From the NCBI GenBank assembly GCA_028622995.1, contig JAJQJQ010000011.1, positions 3,534,001 through 3,598,000 of the forward strand: a stretch of DNA of 64,000 nt, written 5' to 3'. This DNA comes from Panagrolaimus kolymaensis. Taxonomy: Eukaryota > Nematoda > Chromadorea > Rhabditida > Panagrolaimidae. Under the pieces are notes generated by a model. The model saw nothing but the letters and a program-made list of their open reading frames with translations, made no database searches and was not told the DNA's origin. Shown piece after piece: positions 33,499-44,193 of this stretch; positions within the stretch are counted from its first letter, which is position 1, and every line of letters begins with the position of its first letter. Position numbers and translations under genes: made by a program.

Positions 33499-35579
33499 AT
33501 GATTATTCAACGATTTCTTCGGCCAATTTTGGTTAACAAGAGCTTTCTTGCTCAAATTGGCGGTGCAGGTATGGATTTCAATAAATTTGTTTTTAAATAT
33601 GTATCTTTGATTATTTTTAGGTTTTCTTGCTGGTACAAGCGATGCACTTTGTCAATATGTTGTAGAAAAAAATGACAAGATTGATTTCGCACGGGTTGCT
33701 CGATTTTCTGGTTTAGTTTCATGTTGCATTGTAAGCTTTTAATGTTTCGTTTACAATATTCTTGAGTGTAATATTTTTTAGGCTCCATTGGCTTACAAAT
33801 GGTATCGATATATAAAAAGAATCATCCCTTCTGGAAGTAGCTTAAAATGGAGTTTTAATCGTGTGGCTGCTAATCAAATTGTTGCTGCTCCATTTTTTAC
33901 TTCATTATGTCTTTTCAATTTGAATTTTCTTGAAACTCGTAATCTCAAAACTTCTATCCATGTTCCTTATGTTCTCATTGGTGGTGGTACAGCTTCTTAT
34001 TATGCTGCTATAACTATTCGAGCATATGATCCTGATTCAAAGGTTTTAATGATTGCTGCGGAAAATGAAGCTCCATATAATCGTCCACCATTATCCAAAG
34101 GTATACAATTTAACTCTCTTTAAATGAAATTACATCATCACCTTTTTAGAATTGTGGCTTTACGGTACTGAAAACGTTGACAAAACTTTTGAATATATTG
34201 GTGTTACTGGAAAGAAAAGAGACATTCGTTATGAATCAGATGGTTTTTATTTAAATCCTGGAGCTTTGGATAAATTTGAACATGGTGGTGTTTCTCTTCT
34301 TCGGAATACTTTTGTTACTGAAATTGATCCAGAAAATAAAGAAGTTACTTTGAATAGCGGTAAAAAGGTCAAATACGACAAATTATTAATTGCCACAGGT
34401 GGAAAACCAAAAATCCCTTATCCATTTTACTCACCACATTTACGCAACAAAGTTATGACATATCATAATGTAAGGTTTCTCTTTATGCTTTTTTGTTTTG
34501 TTTAATACTTTTATATTTTAGTCCTATGATTTCCAAAAGCTTCATCACATTGCTAATGACTCTTCATCAATTTTGATTTACGGTAATGGTCCTGCTGCAT
34601 CTGAATTAGCCTATTCAATTCAAAAGAAATTTGGTAAAGATCGACTAAAGATTATTCAAGTGTTTCCGGAACAGTTTCCGATGCAAGAAAGCTTACCACC
34701 AAATGTTGGAAAATTTGTTCGAAATGCTATAGTTGACGCTGGAGTCACTTTAGAATCTCAAACCAAAGCATGCTCTGTTGACAAACTTCCAAATGGTCGA
34801 GTTGAAGTTGTATTGGAAAAAGATGGAGAAAAAAGTAAAATTATTGTTGATCATATTGTCGTAGCTGTTGGTAATGAAGCTTGCACGAATTTGGCTGAAA
34901 AGGCTGGTATTCGTGTTGATCCAGTATGTTGTTCATGTTTGAATTTCCATAATGATTTTTAATTTTCAGACATGGGGTGCAATCATTGCCGATTCAAAAC
35001 TTCAAACTTCACATTCTGATATTTATGCTGCTGGTGATGTGGTGGCCTATGAAGATCCATTTACAGGTCGAATGCGTTCGGAACATTGGGAAAATGCTCA
35101 AATTACTGGTCGTCTTGCTGGTCAAAACATGGCAGGACATGTCAAAGATTTTCATCATCATGCTTCTTACAGTTCAATGTTTGGTCACAATCTTCATTTA
35201 TATGCTGTTGGTCAAACGGATTCAACTTTAAAAACTGTTTCTATTTTTGCTCCACATGATAAGGTATCTTTTTTACTTTTGTGTTACATTTATTAGTTAA
35301 AGTTTATTTTTTTAGGAAGATCCTGATGAACTTGTACGAGGTGTTGTATTTTATCTCAAAAAAGACAAAATTGTTGGAATTCTTCTTTTTAACATCTTTG
35401 GAGTCGGCTTGGAAATTGGAAGAAGGATTATTAAAGATGCTCATGAAGTTAAAGATTTTGTTGAACTGGCGAAACTGTTTGACATATACTTGCCAAAATC
35501 TGATCAAGCTATTGGTGATATCGAGGAAGAAGAATCAAAAGCTGTAGCGGATCCTGAATCAACGCCAATTATTGTTTAA
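33499..35579 (+). CDS. wah-1: apoptosis-inducing factor with Mpv17-like N-terminus
   Basis: A seven-exon gene, about 590-600 residues. Residues 1 to about 110 (LAGTSDALCQYV, DFARVARFSG, APLAYKWYRYIKR, NRVAANQIVAAPFF) follow the pattern of the Mpv17/PMP22 membrane family up to its DQxxxxP motif, but lack the second half. Without a splice junction, the third exon (33782-34100) continues into VPYVLIGGGTASYYAAITIR, the FAD-binding start of AIF. It goes on with EAPYNRPPLSKELW, LLIATGGKP, a second nucleotide-binding GNGPAASELA, IYAAGDVVAYEDP, EHWENAQITGRLAGQNM and the C-terminal GVVFYLKKDKIVGILLFNIF. AIF is an inner-membrane flavoprotein oxidoreductase needed for respiratory-chain assembly and released in apoptosis. 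Its usual single membrane anchor appears replaced by the Mpv17-derived spans. Confidence 0.88.
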
Positions 35580-35728
35580 TCTTTTGAATTCAAATTAGAT
35601 AGGTTTTTTTAATCTGTTATTAATAATTTCTGTTAAATTGTATCTTTGTTATTTTTAATAAAATTTTATTTTATCAAACAAAAATTCAAAATCAACAAAT
35701 TTATAACAAAACCAAAAAAGGCAGCATA

Positions 35729-37313
35729 TTACTTCTTATCAGCATTTGAGTGACATCGGTTATTGAGTGAGCAAAGATTGCATTTTTTACAATGCTTGTA
35801 TTTTTCTGGAACGCAGCGATCACAAAAATTACAATGTTTTACAGCTAATCCATCTCTTGAAGGACATGTGTTACATACGGAGCAATGATTATTGTTTTTA
35901 GTAACATAACGATCACATGGTTTGCAAAACCTGAAAAATAATTATAAATAAAGAAAAATGTCGTACAGTAAAGTAACATACTTGTAAAGCGGCGGCGGAA
36001 GAACAAATAAACTTCTTTCCATTGTTGTAAAATATCTTACAGGTGATTTTTTAGCGTTTTTAAAAACTAAATGATTTTGATAAGTAACCATATAATCAAG
36101 CATTTTCAATTCAGGCATATTTTTATTGAAATGTTTGTCGAAGTAGTATGGAAATGCAATAACATATTGCATAGGAATATTGCTAAAAAATAAATTATTA
36201 TTTAGATAAATGAACGTTGAGAAAAATTATAATACCATTTGCTTGCAATATCTTTCAATGACCAAATTAAAGCTTTAATCAAAACTCCAAAAGGTGGATC
36301 ACATACGATTAATGGAACTTCACAAGCTTTTAGGAACTTTTTAAAATGTTTGCTAGTATCCAAAAATTCATTGTTTATCATGTTGTATTGTGCAAATTCA
36401 TTATCAAGGAAGAATGATTTCTAAAATTGTTTCATTAGTTCATGAAGTATATTTTATAAACTTACAAATCGATCATCGATGTCAAGTAAAAAAGTTTTCT
36501 TTCCTTGATCCTTTGTGAGCTTGAAAAATTGAGGAGTACCAATACAAATGAATTCTTTAATACCAGATGATACGGAGGAATCATAGAGAAGCTTCATTGC
36601 TTCTGAAGAAAACCAATATTGCTAAAAATTATGGCACTCATAAGCATGGTAACGAAAAATGAAAGAAAAATATTACAGCTTGTGATGAATCGTTTTGCAA
36701 AGCAGGAATAAGTTGAAACAAATCAGAATTGTCCTTGAAAGGTCCTTGAAGAGAATGGAAATGAGATACAGATGGGAAAACATCGATGCATTTTTTACAA
36801 AAATAAAATTGTTTTGATTTTTTTGTTGAAAGAAGTTCAGAAACCCTAAAAAAATTAAATGAGAATGTATATTTGCTTTAAACCCAACTTACTTTTCAGG
36901 CAAATATGGTCTTTGTTGATTTTTCATGACCGACAAAGTTTTTATCATTGAGGCAATATGAGAATTTTTAGGCCATTTACATTGAAATGAACATTGATTT
37001 TGCCACCGATGTACAGCGCAACCAAACCAGCGATCATGCTTTGAAGGATCCTTAGAATCAGGTTGTTTGAAAAGCAGACATTTTCCTAAAAAATGGATAT
37101 TATTAGTTGAAAAGTAATAAAATAGTTACCATGAGCGCAAGAAGGAATAACAAGTCCAGGATAAAAGTCTTCTTCATCTTTTGGTTTAACAACTTCAATT
37201 CCAATTCGTTCCCGAATTTCATGGAATTGCGAAGAACGTTTAATCTTCTTGAACTTCATTTTATTTTTTACACTACCTTTTTTTCCTTTGAGCTTTAATT
37301 TAGTTTTAGCCAT
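35729..37313 (-). CDS. ZCCHC4-type rRNA N6-adenosine methyltransferase
   Basis: A seven-exon gene read leftwards; start MAKTKLKLKGKKGSVK. After a basic N-terminus comes a GRF-type zinc-finger region (PSCAHGKCLLF...RWFGCAVHRWQNQCSFQ). A Cys pair (FYFCKKCIDVFP) and a Rossmann methyltransferase domain follow, with KTFLLDIDDRF, DNEFAQYNMINNEFLD and the catalytic DPPF motif (LIVCDPPFGVLIK). The C-terminus is a dense Cys/His zinc-binding region (FCKPCDRYVTKNNNHCSVC, HCNFCDRC, HCKKCNLC). Order and motifs match human ZCCHC4, which makes m6A on 28S rRNA (LDIDYRF, DPPFGG). The enzyme is expected to act in the nucleolus. It is divergent from THOC3, with 220 bp between starts, and convergent with the AIF gene. 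Confidence 0.85.
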
Positions 37314-37533
37314 TCTTCTTGGACGTAGTAATAAGCGGAGAAGACCTTTGAACTTTATCTTCTTTCATCAAAACTTCAAATTTCTTCTTCCCATGATTGA
37401 TGGCGACAAGTTCTTTAGGCCAATAATGGCTAGCTTTTTTAATAATTTTTTTGTTTCCATTTTTTCACTTCGCTTGATTATTTTTAAATCTTCAATAAAT
37501 TGAAACGCTATAATTTATTTTTTACATTCAATT
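37314..37533. promoter_or_regulatory. shared 220-bp promoter region of ZCCHC4-like and THOC3 genes
   Basis: The two start codons face apart with only 220 bases between them, so promoter elements for both must lie here or within the genes. No specific factor site is recognised. Confidence 0.5.
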
Positions 37534-38792
37534 ATGGTATTAAAAGATAATGTAAAACTGTCTGTAGATGCAGCGTTCAAAGCTCCACATTCCTGTAGAG
37601 ATTTCTTCAAAACTAAATCAAGATCTCGTTATACTCCTGTCGACGATGTAAGGTTTTCTTTTAAAGTTTTTTTCTCATTTATATTCATAAACTTTTTAGG
37701 CAAGTTATGTTCGATATTTAACATGGAATCTTGATGGTACAAGCTTGATAAGTGGATCAGATAAATTTGTTTCAACTTTTTCCTTTGATAGTTCATCAAA
37801 AGTTGTGAGTGAATTTTCTTTGTTGTTTTCATTTAATAATCACAAATTGAGTTTTAGCGATTTCGTTCCAATTTAGCTGGTCATGAAGACAATGTTGATG
37901 GAGTTGCTGCTTCAAAGACTAATCCACAATTGTTTGCTAGTTGCTCTGCTGATAAAAGCATTAGAGTTTGGGATATGAGACAACCAAAATCAACTTCTAA
38001 AACAGTTACTAAAGGTTTGAATTTTTACTTGTTTTGTTTTATTATTTCATCTTTTTTAGATGCAAACCTGTATTTGTCTTACACAACCGATGATAGTTAT
38101 ATCATTTTTGCTGATAAAGGGGATTCAGTGGGCTTATTGGATTTACGTGCAAATCAAGTAGTAGACAATGTTGCATTCAAAGAAGAAACAAATGAAATTG
38201 TTGTTCATCCAAATGGTAAATATGCTTTTGTTGCAATGTCTGGTGGTAAAGTTGAAATCTTGAGGTAAATTCGATACTGTTTCTAATTTTGTCATAAAAT
38301 AATTCTTTTAGTTTGCCTACATTAGAACATATGAAGACTATCAAAGCTCATCCTTTTCTTTCTTCTTGTCAATCTTTGTGCCTTTCACCTGATACGAAAT
38401 ATTTAGCCGTTGGAGCTTCTGATGCATGTTGTTCAATCTGGGACTTGGATGAAATGGTTTGTGTTCGCACGCTACAACGACTTGATTATCCTGTGAGAAC
38501 TGTCTCTTATAGCCATTGTGGCAACTTGCTAGCAACCGCGAGTGAAGATCATTTTATTGATGTTGCTTGGGCTTCAACGGGAGAAAAGTACGGAATAATA
38601 TTTTTTCATTTATATAATTTACAATGTTTCAGGTGTCTTGATGTGTCAATTCCAACTGAATGTTACTGTGTTTCTTGGCATCCGAGATTTTACTTGTTGG
38701 CATATGCTGGCGCACCTGAGAGAGAACAACAACGTGATCATCGAGGAAATGCTACAACGGGAATTAAAGTTTATGGCTATCCAAGTCAATAA
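37534..38792 (+). CDS. thoc-3: THO complex subunit 3 (WD40 protein)
   Basis: A six-exon gene encoding a seven-bladed WD40 propeller, about 330 residues. Repeats visible in order: VRYLTWNLDGTSLISGSDK; AGHEDNVDGVA...FASCSADKSIRVWDMRQ; YIIFADKGDSVGLLDLRA; NEIVVHPNGKYAFVAMSGGKVEIL; SLCLSPDTKYLAVGASDACCSIWDLDEMVCVRTL; the diagnostic RLDYPVRTVSYSHCGNLLATASEDHFIDVA; and CYCVSWHPRFYLLAYAG. The SEDHFIDVA and DELVCVR-like blocks distinguish THOC3/TEX1 from other WD40 proteins. THO couples transcription to mRNA export in the nucleus. The stop codon lies only 90 bases before the TMEM65 start. Confidence 0.9.
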
Positions 38793-38868
38793 TTTATGTA
38801 AATTTTTTGTTTTCTATGTTGATTTTGTACATGTTTTTTCTTTGTTGTATTTGTTTGTAATTTTTGAT

Positions 38869-38874
38869 AATAAA
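38869..38874 (+). terminator. poly(A) signal of thoc-3
   Basis: AATAAA lies 77 bases after the thoc-3 stop and only nine bases before the next gene's ATG. Cleavage 10-20 bases downstream would fall inside the TMEM65 coding start, so the two transcripts overlap or are processed from one precursor. Confidence 0.6.
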
Positions 38875-38882
38875 CTTCATAA

Positions 38883-39925
38883 ATGTCGTGGACACGTCTA
38901 GCCTCAAGGATTTTAACAAATAAACCAATTGTAAAACTTCGTACTCCACCATTAACAAAATGTAAATTGGAAGCAGACAAAGATAGCACAAAGAAATGGT
39001 AAGATAGTTTATTTATTTTGTTCGTATGTATTTACAATTAATACTTTTCTGTTTTAGGGAAGAAGAAACAATTTCACCAACTTTTGTGTCAATGGGAATC
39101 CACAATAACGAAAGTGCCAAGAATTTTATTGAAAGGATACTGCCAAATGAAAGAGAACTTCTCCGTGATATCATCGAAAGAAAGCAAGAAGAAGAAGAAA
39201 TAAAAAGGCAATCAAAAAATGCCGAAGATGTTCATCACGAAGATTTGGTAAATCTTTGGTGGTTGAATTACATTCCATATGGCGGCTTCGGTTTTATGGA
39301 TAACACATTGATGATCATTGTTGGTGAATCATTTGATCGGTAAGATTTTTGTAATTCACTGAAACCGAAATATTCGAAGGAAATTTTAGTACGATTGGAT
39401 TATACGTTGGAATATCGATTATGGGAGCAGCTGCTTTAGGAAATGTTGTATCAAATCTATCTGGAATTTGCCTTGTTCATTATGTTGAAAGATTTTTATT
39501 AAGATATTTTGATTTACGGTAAGCTAACAAAATTTGGAAATATTTCTGCTTATGTTAATCATTGATTTTGAGGTCTCCTGCTCTTACTGCCGCACAACAA
39601 AACCATTGGTCAGTTGGATTTGTGACAAATCTTGCGAGAGTCACGGGAATAGTATGTGGATGTGTTCTTGGAATGTTTCCGCTTCTTTTTTACCATTCAC
39701 CTGAAAGACCGCCACCGGTTAAAATGATCTCACATGAAGCTGATGAAAATGAAGCAGAAAATGCTGATCTGGAACTAAAAGGTTGCTTATTTTACTTTAT
39801 AATTTTAATATTGAACTTTTTTGATTTTAGAGAATGATTTCTTTGCTAAAAATGATCTCTTGGAAGCAGTAGCACGAACTCTAAACTCAAGCATGTACGA
39901 AGAGTATGAACATTTCAGAAAATAA
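38883..39925 (+). CDS. TMEM65-family mitochondrial inner-membrane protein
   Basis: A five-exon gene, about 250 residues. The basic, Ser/Thr-rich N-terminus (MSWTRLASRILTNKPIVKLR) looks like a mitochondrial presequence. The conserved region is YIPYGGFGFMDNTLMIIVGE, GLYVGISIMGAAALGNVVSNLSG and GIVCGCVLGMFPLLFY, giving three membrane spans in the TMEM65 order. TMEM65 in mammals is needed for mitochondrial sodium-dependent calcium efflux with NCLX. An acidic C-terminal extension (HEADENEAENADLELKE) follows. It may be in an operon with thoc-3 given the tight spacing, though no AG acceptor exists between the thoc-3 stop and this ATG. Confidence 0.85.
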
Positions 39926-40783
39926 CAAAATGCGCAAGCAATATCCAGAATAAACATAAAATAACCGAAACAGTTAAAATAAAGAAGCAATTTGGGGTTC
40001 AAAAGTTCAGAGGAAGAATATTGTCGTAAAGTAATATTGTTCATGATTGAATTCCGTGAATAAATTATAGTAAAACTTTCTATAAATTCTGGATCAGAAG
40101 TTGTTGGTTAAATTTCAAAAAATAATAAAAATAAAAACTGACGTTCGACGTTCTAAAATATTGCTTTCAATTTATTAAAGATATAATAATAATTCAATGA
40201 GTTAAACAATGTTAATAAAGGACTCGTGAAGGTTTAAACGTAATTTTGTAACTTAAGTGAAAAAATTTTAAGCACGACAATCCAACATTAAAGAACGTGG
40301 TCTTATTTAGGAAGTCATGTTTATTGAATAAACTAAATATGGGTTCAAAAAATAAAATTATTTAGAAATCAAAAGTATGGGCGACGACGAAACTACTAAA
40401 AAAAGTATTCGAAAATGCGTTTAAAAATTTTAAAAAACTTTGCTTTGTTTAACAAAAGTAAAAAAAAATTACGTTTTCAATCTTTAATGTTTTTGTTGAA
40501 AATTATTATTTACCTTTGGGAATTATTTGAGATATAAAAAAATGATGACTTTTTGCACTTTTAATGATTCGATAAGCTTTTTGTGAATCCCAAAGGAACA
40601 AATTTCGTATGAGACTTTATGGACGTCAGCAACTTTTTTTCAAAAGCTTAAAGCCTCATGTTCTTTGGCTTTCGAAATGATGATGATATTGTAATTCCTT
40701 GTAGTATATTAATAAAAGTAAAAGCTTAATACTTTATTTTATGCTTTGCATATACTTTCTTTTTGTACGAATTAAAAACAAAA
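39926..40783. other. intergenic, no gene seen
   Basis: AT-rich; it carries the 3' regions of TMEM65 and the convergent pepsin-inhibitor-like gene. No exon, RNA gene or transposon end is recognised. Confidence 0.45.
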
Positions 40784-41667
40784 TTAAAAAAGTTGTGAAC
40801 AAAATTTAGGGGCAGCTGGTGGCAAAATATTTGTTTTTGGACGTTCAATAGCGATGGATGGTTTGTTTGGGGATGTCGCTGGTTTTTTAGTTGTTGTTGT
40901 TGATGGAGGTGTCGGTGGTAATGGTAATGGTTCAACGATGGGAGTTTCTTCTTCCAGAATTTCTTCCGTTTCATCCCAATGTCTTAAATTTTCAGGGAAT
41001 GAATCCCATTCAGAAATATGAGATGGTGTTTTTCTAAGAGATTCAACGACCTCAGTTTGATATTCTTTAAGATGATACTCATATTCATCCATTTCTCGCT
41101 TTTCTTCATCCGTCAATGAACGAACATAAAGTTGTCCAATGAAAATACGATAATTCTAAAACCGATAAATCATTTTCTAAAAATGTCATATGTATCAATA
41201 AAATACCTGAACCATGCATCCATTAAGTTTATAAACAACGGTATCTCGGCCAGAACAAAATGAAGGAGAAGTTGGGCGACGAGGCATTGCTTGTTGAAGG
41301 CGTGGCAGTACAACGCGACTTCCATAAATCCAATTTATTGCAGGTGGATGGCTAATATAAGCAGTGTGGAGGAAATCAGCAAGTTGTTTATTATAAGCAT
41401 CAAGTTCTTGTTCATATTTTACAAGCTCTGCTTGCTCTGATGGTGTTACTTCGCGAATAAAGTTGCCATGAGCATAAAGCAAATTTGCCTAAAAAATGGC
41501 TTAAAATGATAATAAAAAATAAGCAACAAGAAGATAAAAGAAAGAAATAAGCTTACAGTAACTAAACAAGCAGATTCGGTTCCAACTCGAGGTTTATTAT
41601 TAAAAACATGATATCGAGCTGCATCAACACTAATCAAAAAGCTTAAAATGAATGCTGCAATACGCAT
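40784..41667 (-). CDS. secreted pepsin-inhibitor-3-like protein
   Basis: A three-exon gene read leftwards. The start is the ATG at 41665-41667, giving a signal peptide MRIAAFILSFLISVDA. Two repeats of the nematode pepsin-inhibitor-3 type follow: SACLVT-ANLLYAHGNFIREVTPSEQAELVKYEQEL and KLNGCMVQNYRIFIGQLYVRSLTDEEKREMDEYEYHLKEY in order, each with Cys, a short strand, then a helix. Cys-containing PSFCSGRD and PKFCSQ segments correspond to the disulphide partners in the Ascaris inhibitor. The C-terminal part is acidic, then Pro/Thr-rich. Such proteins inhibit aspartic proteases in parasites, but free-living nematodes have them too, so an inhibitory role is not certain. Confidence 0.8.
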
Positions 41668-42484
41668 TATTATTTTTTCCAAAAAAGGGCTAAATCAACC
41701 ACCGATGATGAAGCGATGGATTCCTTATATCCCAAAAATTTCCAACTGTCAAATTCACGAAAATAATAGAAAAAAATACTTTAGAAAACAATAGAATGAG
41801 AGAACCTCCTTTTGTTTGCCATATCGTCGGTGTCGTGGTCTTTCATTTTATAAGGCTATTGCTGATGGCTACTACTTAAAAATTTGTAACTGTGTTGGTT
41901 GGAAAGACTCAATTACAGTCTTTTTTTTCTCAACATCATCAAAAAATTCAAAAGATATTGGATGATGAAGATGGAAATTTGACCTGTCTAAACGCGTTCG
42001 CTATTTTTTTTTTTTGACTTTGTTGCGCAATGATGAAAAAAAGAAGCTTCATTTGACCTATCTCATCTTTGTAAAGATGGAGGTCTCCACTCAAAAATAT
42101 AAATATTCAAAACACTCAAAAAGTAATGAAAAGCTGCGTGTAAAAAAATTTCAAACTGAAATAATCTCAAGTTTTGTTTTCATCGATAAAAAAAGTAAGA
42201 AAACGAAACTTTAGAAAAAAACACAAAGGTTTTATTTTTTCAAAAGTTTTCTAAAAAAAGTTTCTTAAACACATAAAAATAATAAAAAAATGGGTAAAAT
42301 AAGACTCAAAAAAATATGCAAATTTTTATTCAGTCATTGAAGAAGAAAAAAGTAAAACTGTAGTCACATGAAGTTATGGAAATTATCTCATTTGTAATCA
42401 CCCTCCATTTTCGTACATATATAAGCTTTCTTGTGTTTGTTAATAAATTCAGTTATTCTGTCAATCCTCTTCCTACTTCTCAAA
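41668..42484. other. divergent intergenic region
   Basis: AT-rich sequence between the divergent pepsin-inhibitor-like gene and the four-span membrane gene. No coding region is recognised. A TATATAAGC stretch (42418-42426) lies 59 bases before the next ATG and could be a TATA-like core promoter. Confidence 0.4.
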
Positions 42485-43289
42485 ATGAATCAAAATGTGA
42501 AGCTTCAAACTGAATTTCGAGCTGATAATCTTTTAATTGCAATTCGACCAACTCTTCAAAAAGGTAAGATTTTGTTATGTGAAAAGAAATATCTTTTACA
42601 ATTATCAATCACTTTTTAGGCTATAAAACTGGTGGTGTATGTTTGGCTCAAATATGCCTTTCAATATTTATTGCATTTATTGGTATAATTGAAGCGTTTT
42701 ATGGTGAAAGAATTTTGAGTGGTTTGTTTTTTTTATCAATACCACAATTATTAACATTTCGCATTTTTGTAGGATTAATATGTTTCCAATGTTCAATATC
42801 CTTTGCTCTTCTATGGATTGTTCATTTCTTTGGATGGAAATATAATTCACCTCGACTTTTAATTTGCCATAGTGTTGCTGCAGCTCTTATCTCGTTGACT
42901 ACTCTATGTGCCATCTTCATTGTTCTTTTTTCTGATCTTTTTAATGGAGCAATCATGCATTTCCCACAAATTCGACATCAAGTTCAAGTTGGGATTATTG
43001 AAGCTTGTGTTTCTTTGCCACTTTTTGTCATCTTTGGTGCTGCTTCATGGAATCATGCTGAACGTGGAAGAAATTACAGTAATCAACGACGTCGCTTCCT
43101 CTTTTCTATGAAAGCTTTAGGTAAAGATTTTTTTAATTTGGACATTGTTGAAAGTTTGATCAAAACGCATTTTGTATGCGGTGACAGCTTACGACACCTT
43201 TTAAAATGTCCGATTTTGTATTCTTTCGTAATTTTAACTAATCTATGTTTTTAGAAAGTTACATCCTTCAAAAAGTTCGTCTTGGTTAA
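42485..43289 (+). CDS. four-span membrane protein, unrecognised
   Basis: A three-exon gene, about 220 residues. A short hydrophilic N-terminus (MNQNVKLQTEFRADNLLIAI) is followed by four hydrophobic spans: GGVCLAQICLSIFIAFIGII, FRIFVGLICFQCSISFALLW, LLICHSVAAALISLTTLCAI and VGIIEACVSLPLFVIFGAAS. A basic tail with NYSNQRRRFLF follows, and a last exon ending YILQKVRLG. The layout resembles tetraspan families (MARVEL- or claudin-like) but I see no diagnostic motif. It sits between two pepsin-inhibitor-like genes, which may be coincidental. Confidence 0.6.
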
Positions 43290-44193
43290 AAATTAATAAT
43301 GTTCTTTAAATTGTATATGAATTAAGTGTTTTTTGAATAATAAATAAATCTTTGTTTTTTTTTTTTTGACGTTTGTGTACATTATTTCTCATCAACTTAG
43401 ATTACGAGAGATGAGAAAAAGTAGAGGCAGAGAAAGGAAAGGTGATCAAAAAATCTTCTTCCGTTCACAAGCTAAAGTACGAGAAAAAAAAAGGTCATCG
43501 TTGACCGTGGAAAATTTAATGAAGCATTTTAACTAAACATACGACTAATTGACGGGTGAATCGAACGAAGTTGAGAAGGAAGCAGCATCACTAAAGTGAA
43601 AAGCACTCGAAATGCTTTTGGTCAAAATCGGAAAGAAAAAAGAATTTTGTTGTGCGAGCGCAAAAAAAGAGAAAAAGTATGTTTACAGAATAAAAAAAAT
43701 GCAAGGGCTATTTTTCAAACGTTAAATATGGTCTCGTTACCCCATAAAAATGCTTAGTTAACCTAAATGGACTAACTCCTCTACACAATGGCCACCGCCG
43801 CCACTTGTTTCTTTCGTGACATCTGAGTTGGCTCCTCATTATTTTTTTTAATAGAAAAACATTGAAAACTTTTGTCTTTTTTTATTCTTTTTTTTTACTC
43901 GTACCTAAAAAATCTCGTGTTCACATATTAGCAACAACCAAGGATTTTATTAAAGAAGCATTTTATGACTGACTTAAACGTATCGCTTTTCATCATTTTT
44001 CGTGAAGGTGTTTGTTTCTTCTTTTTCTGAAATCCCCCTTTCAAAAGATTTCTCTTCTGCTACATACGTCAAAAAACGGAGGTGTCAAAAACCTTTTTTG
44101 ACATACTTCAATTTTTTAAAGTTGAAACTAAACGATTTTTTTTTTGGAAATTATTATTTAATTTTATTATAATATTTTAGTTTTTGTATCATT
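43290..44193. other. intergenic, no gene seen
   Basis: AT-rich with a purine-rich stretch at about 43400-43690 and a small GC-richer patch (CCACCGCCGCCACTTG near 43791-43806). No exon is recognised. It leads into the next gene. Confidence 0.4.

Noticed and set aside
33788..34123. Possibility that the Mpv17-like and AIF parts are two separate genes
   Set aside because: The join lies inside one uninterrupted exon with no stop, start context or splice signal between the two parts; it remains testable with transcripts.
41668..41682. Five-residue N-terminal extension of the pepsin-inhibitor-like gene
   Set aside because: It would need a TTG start; the ATG at 41665-41667 gives a normal signal peptide.
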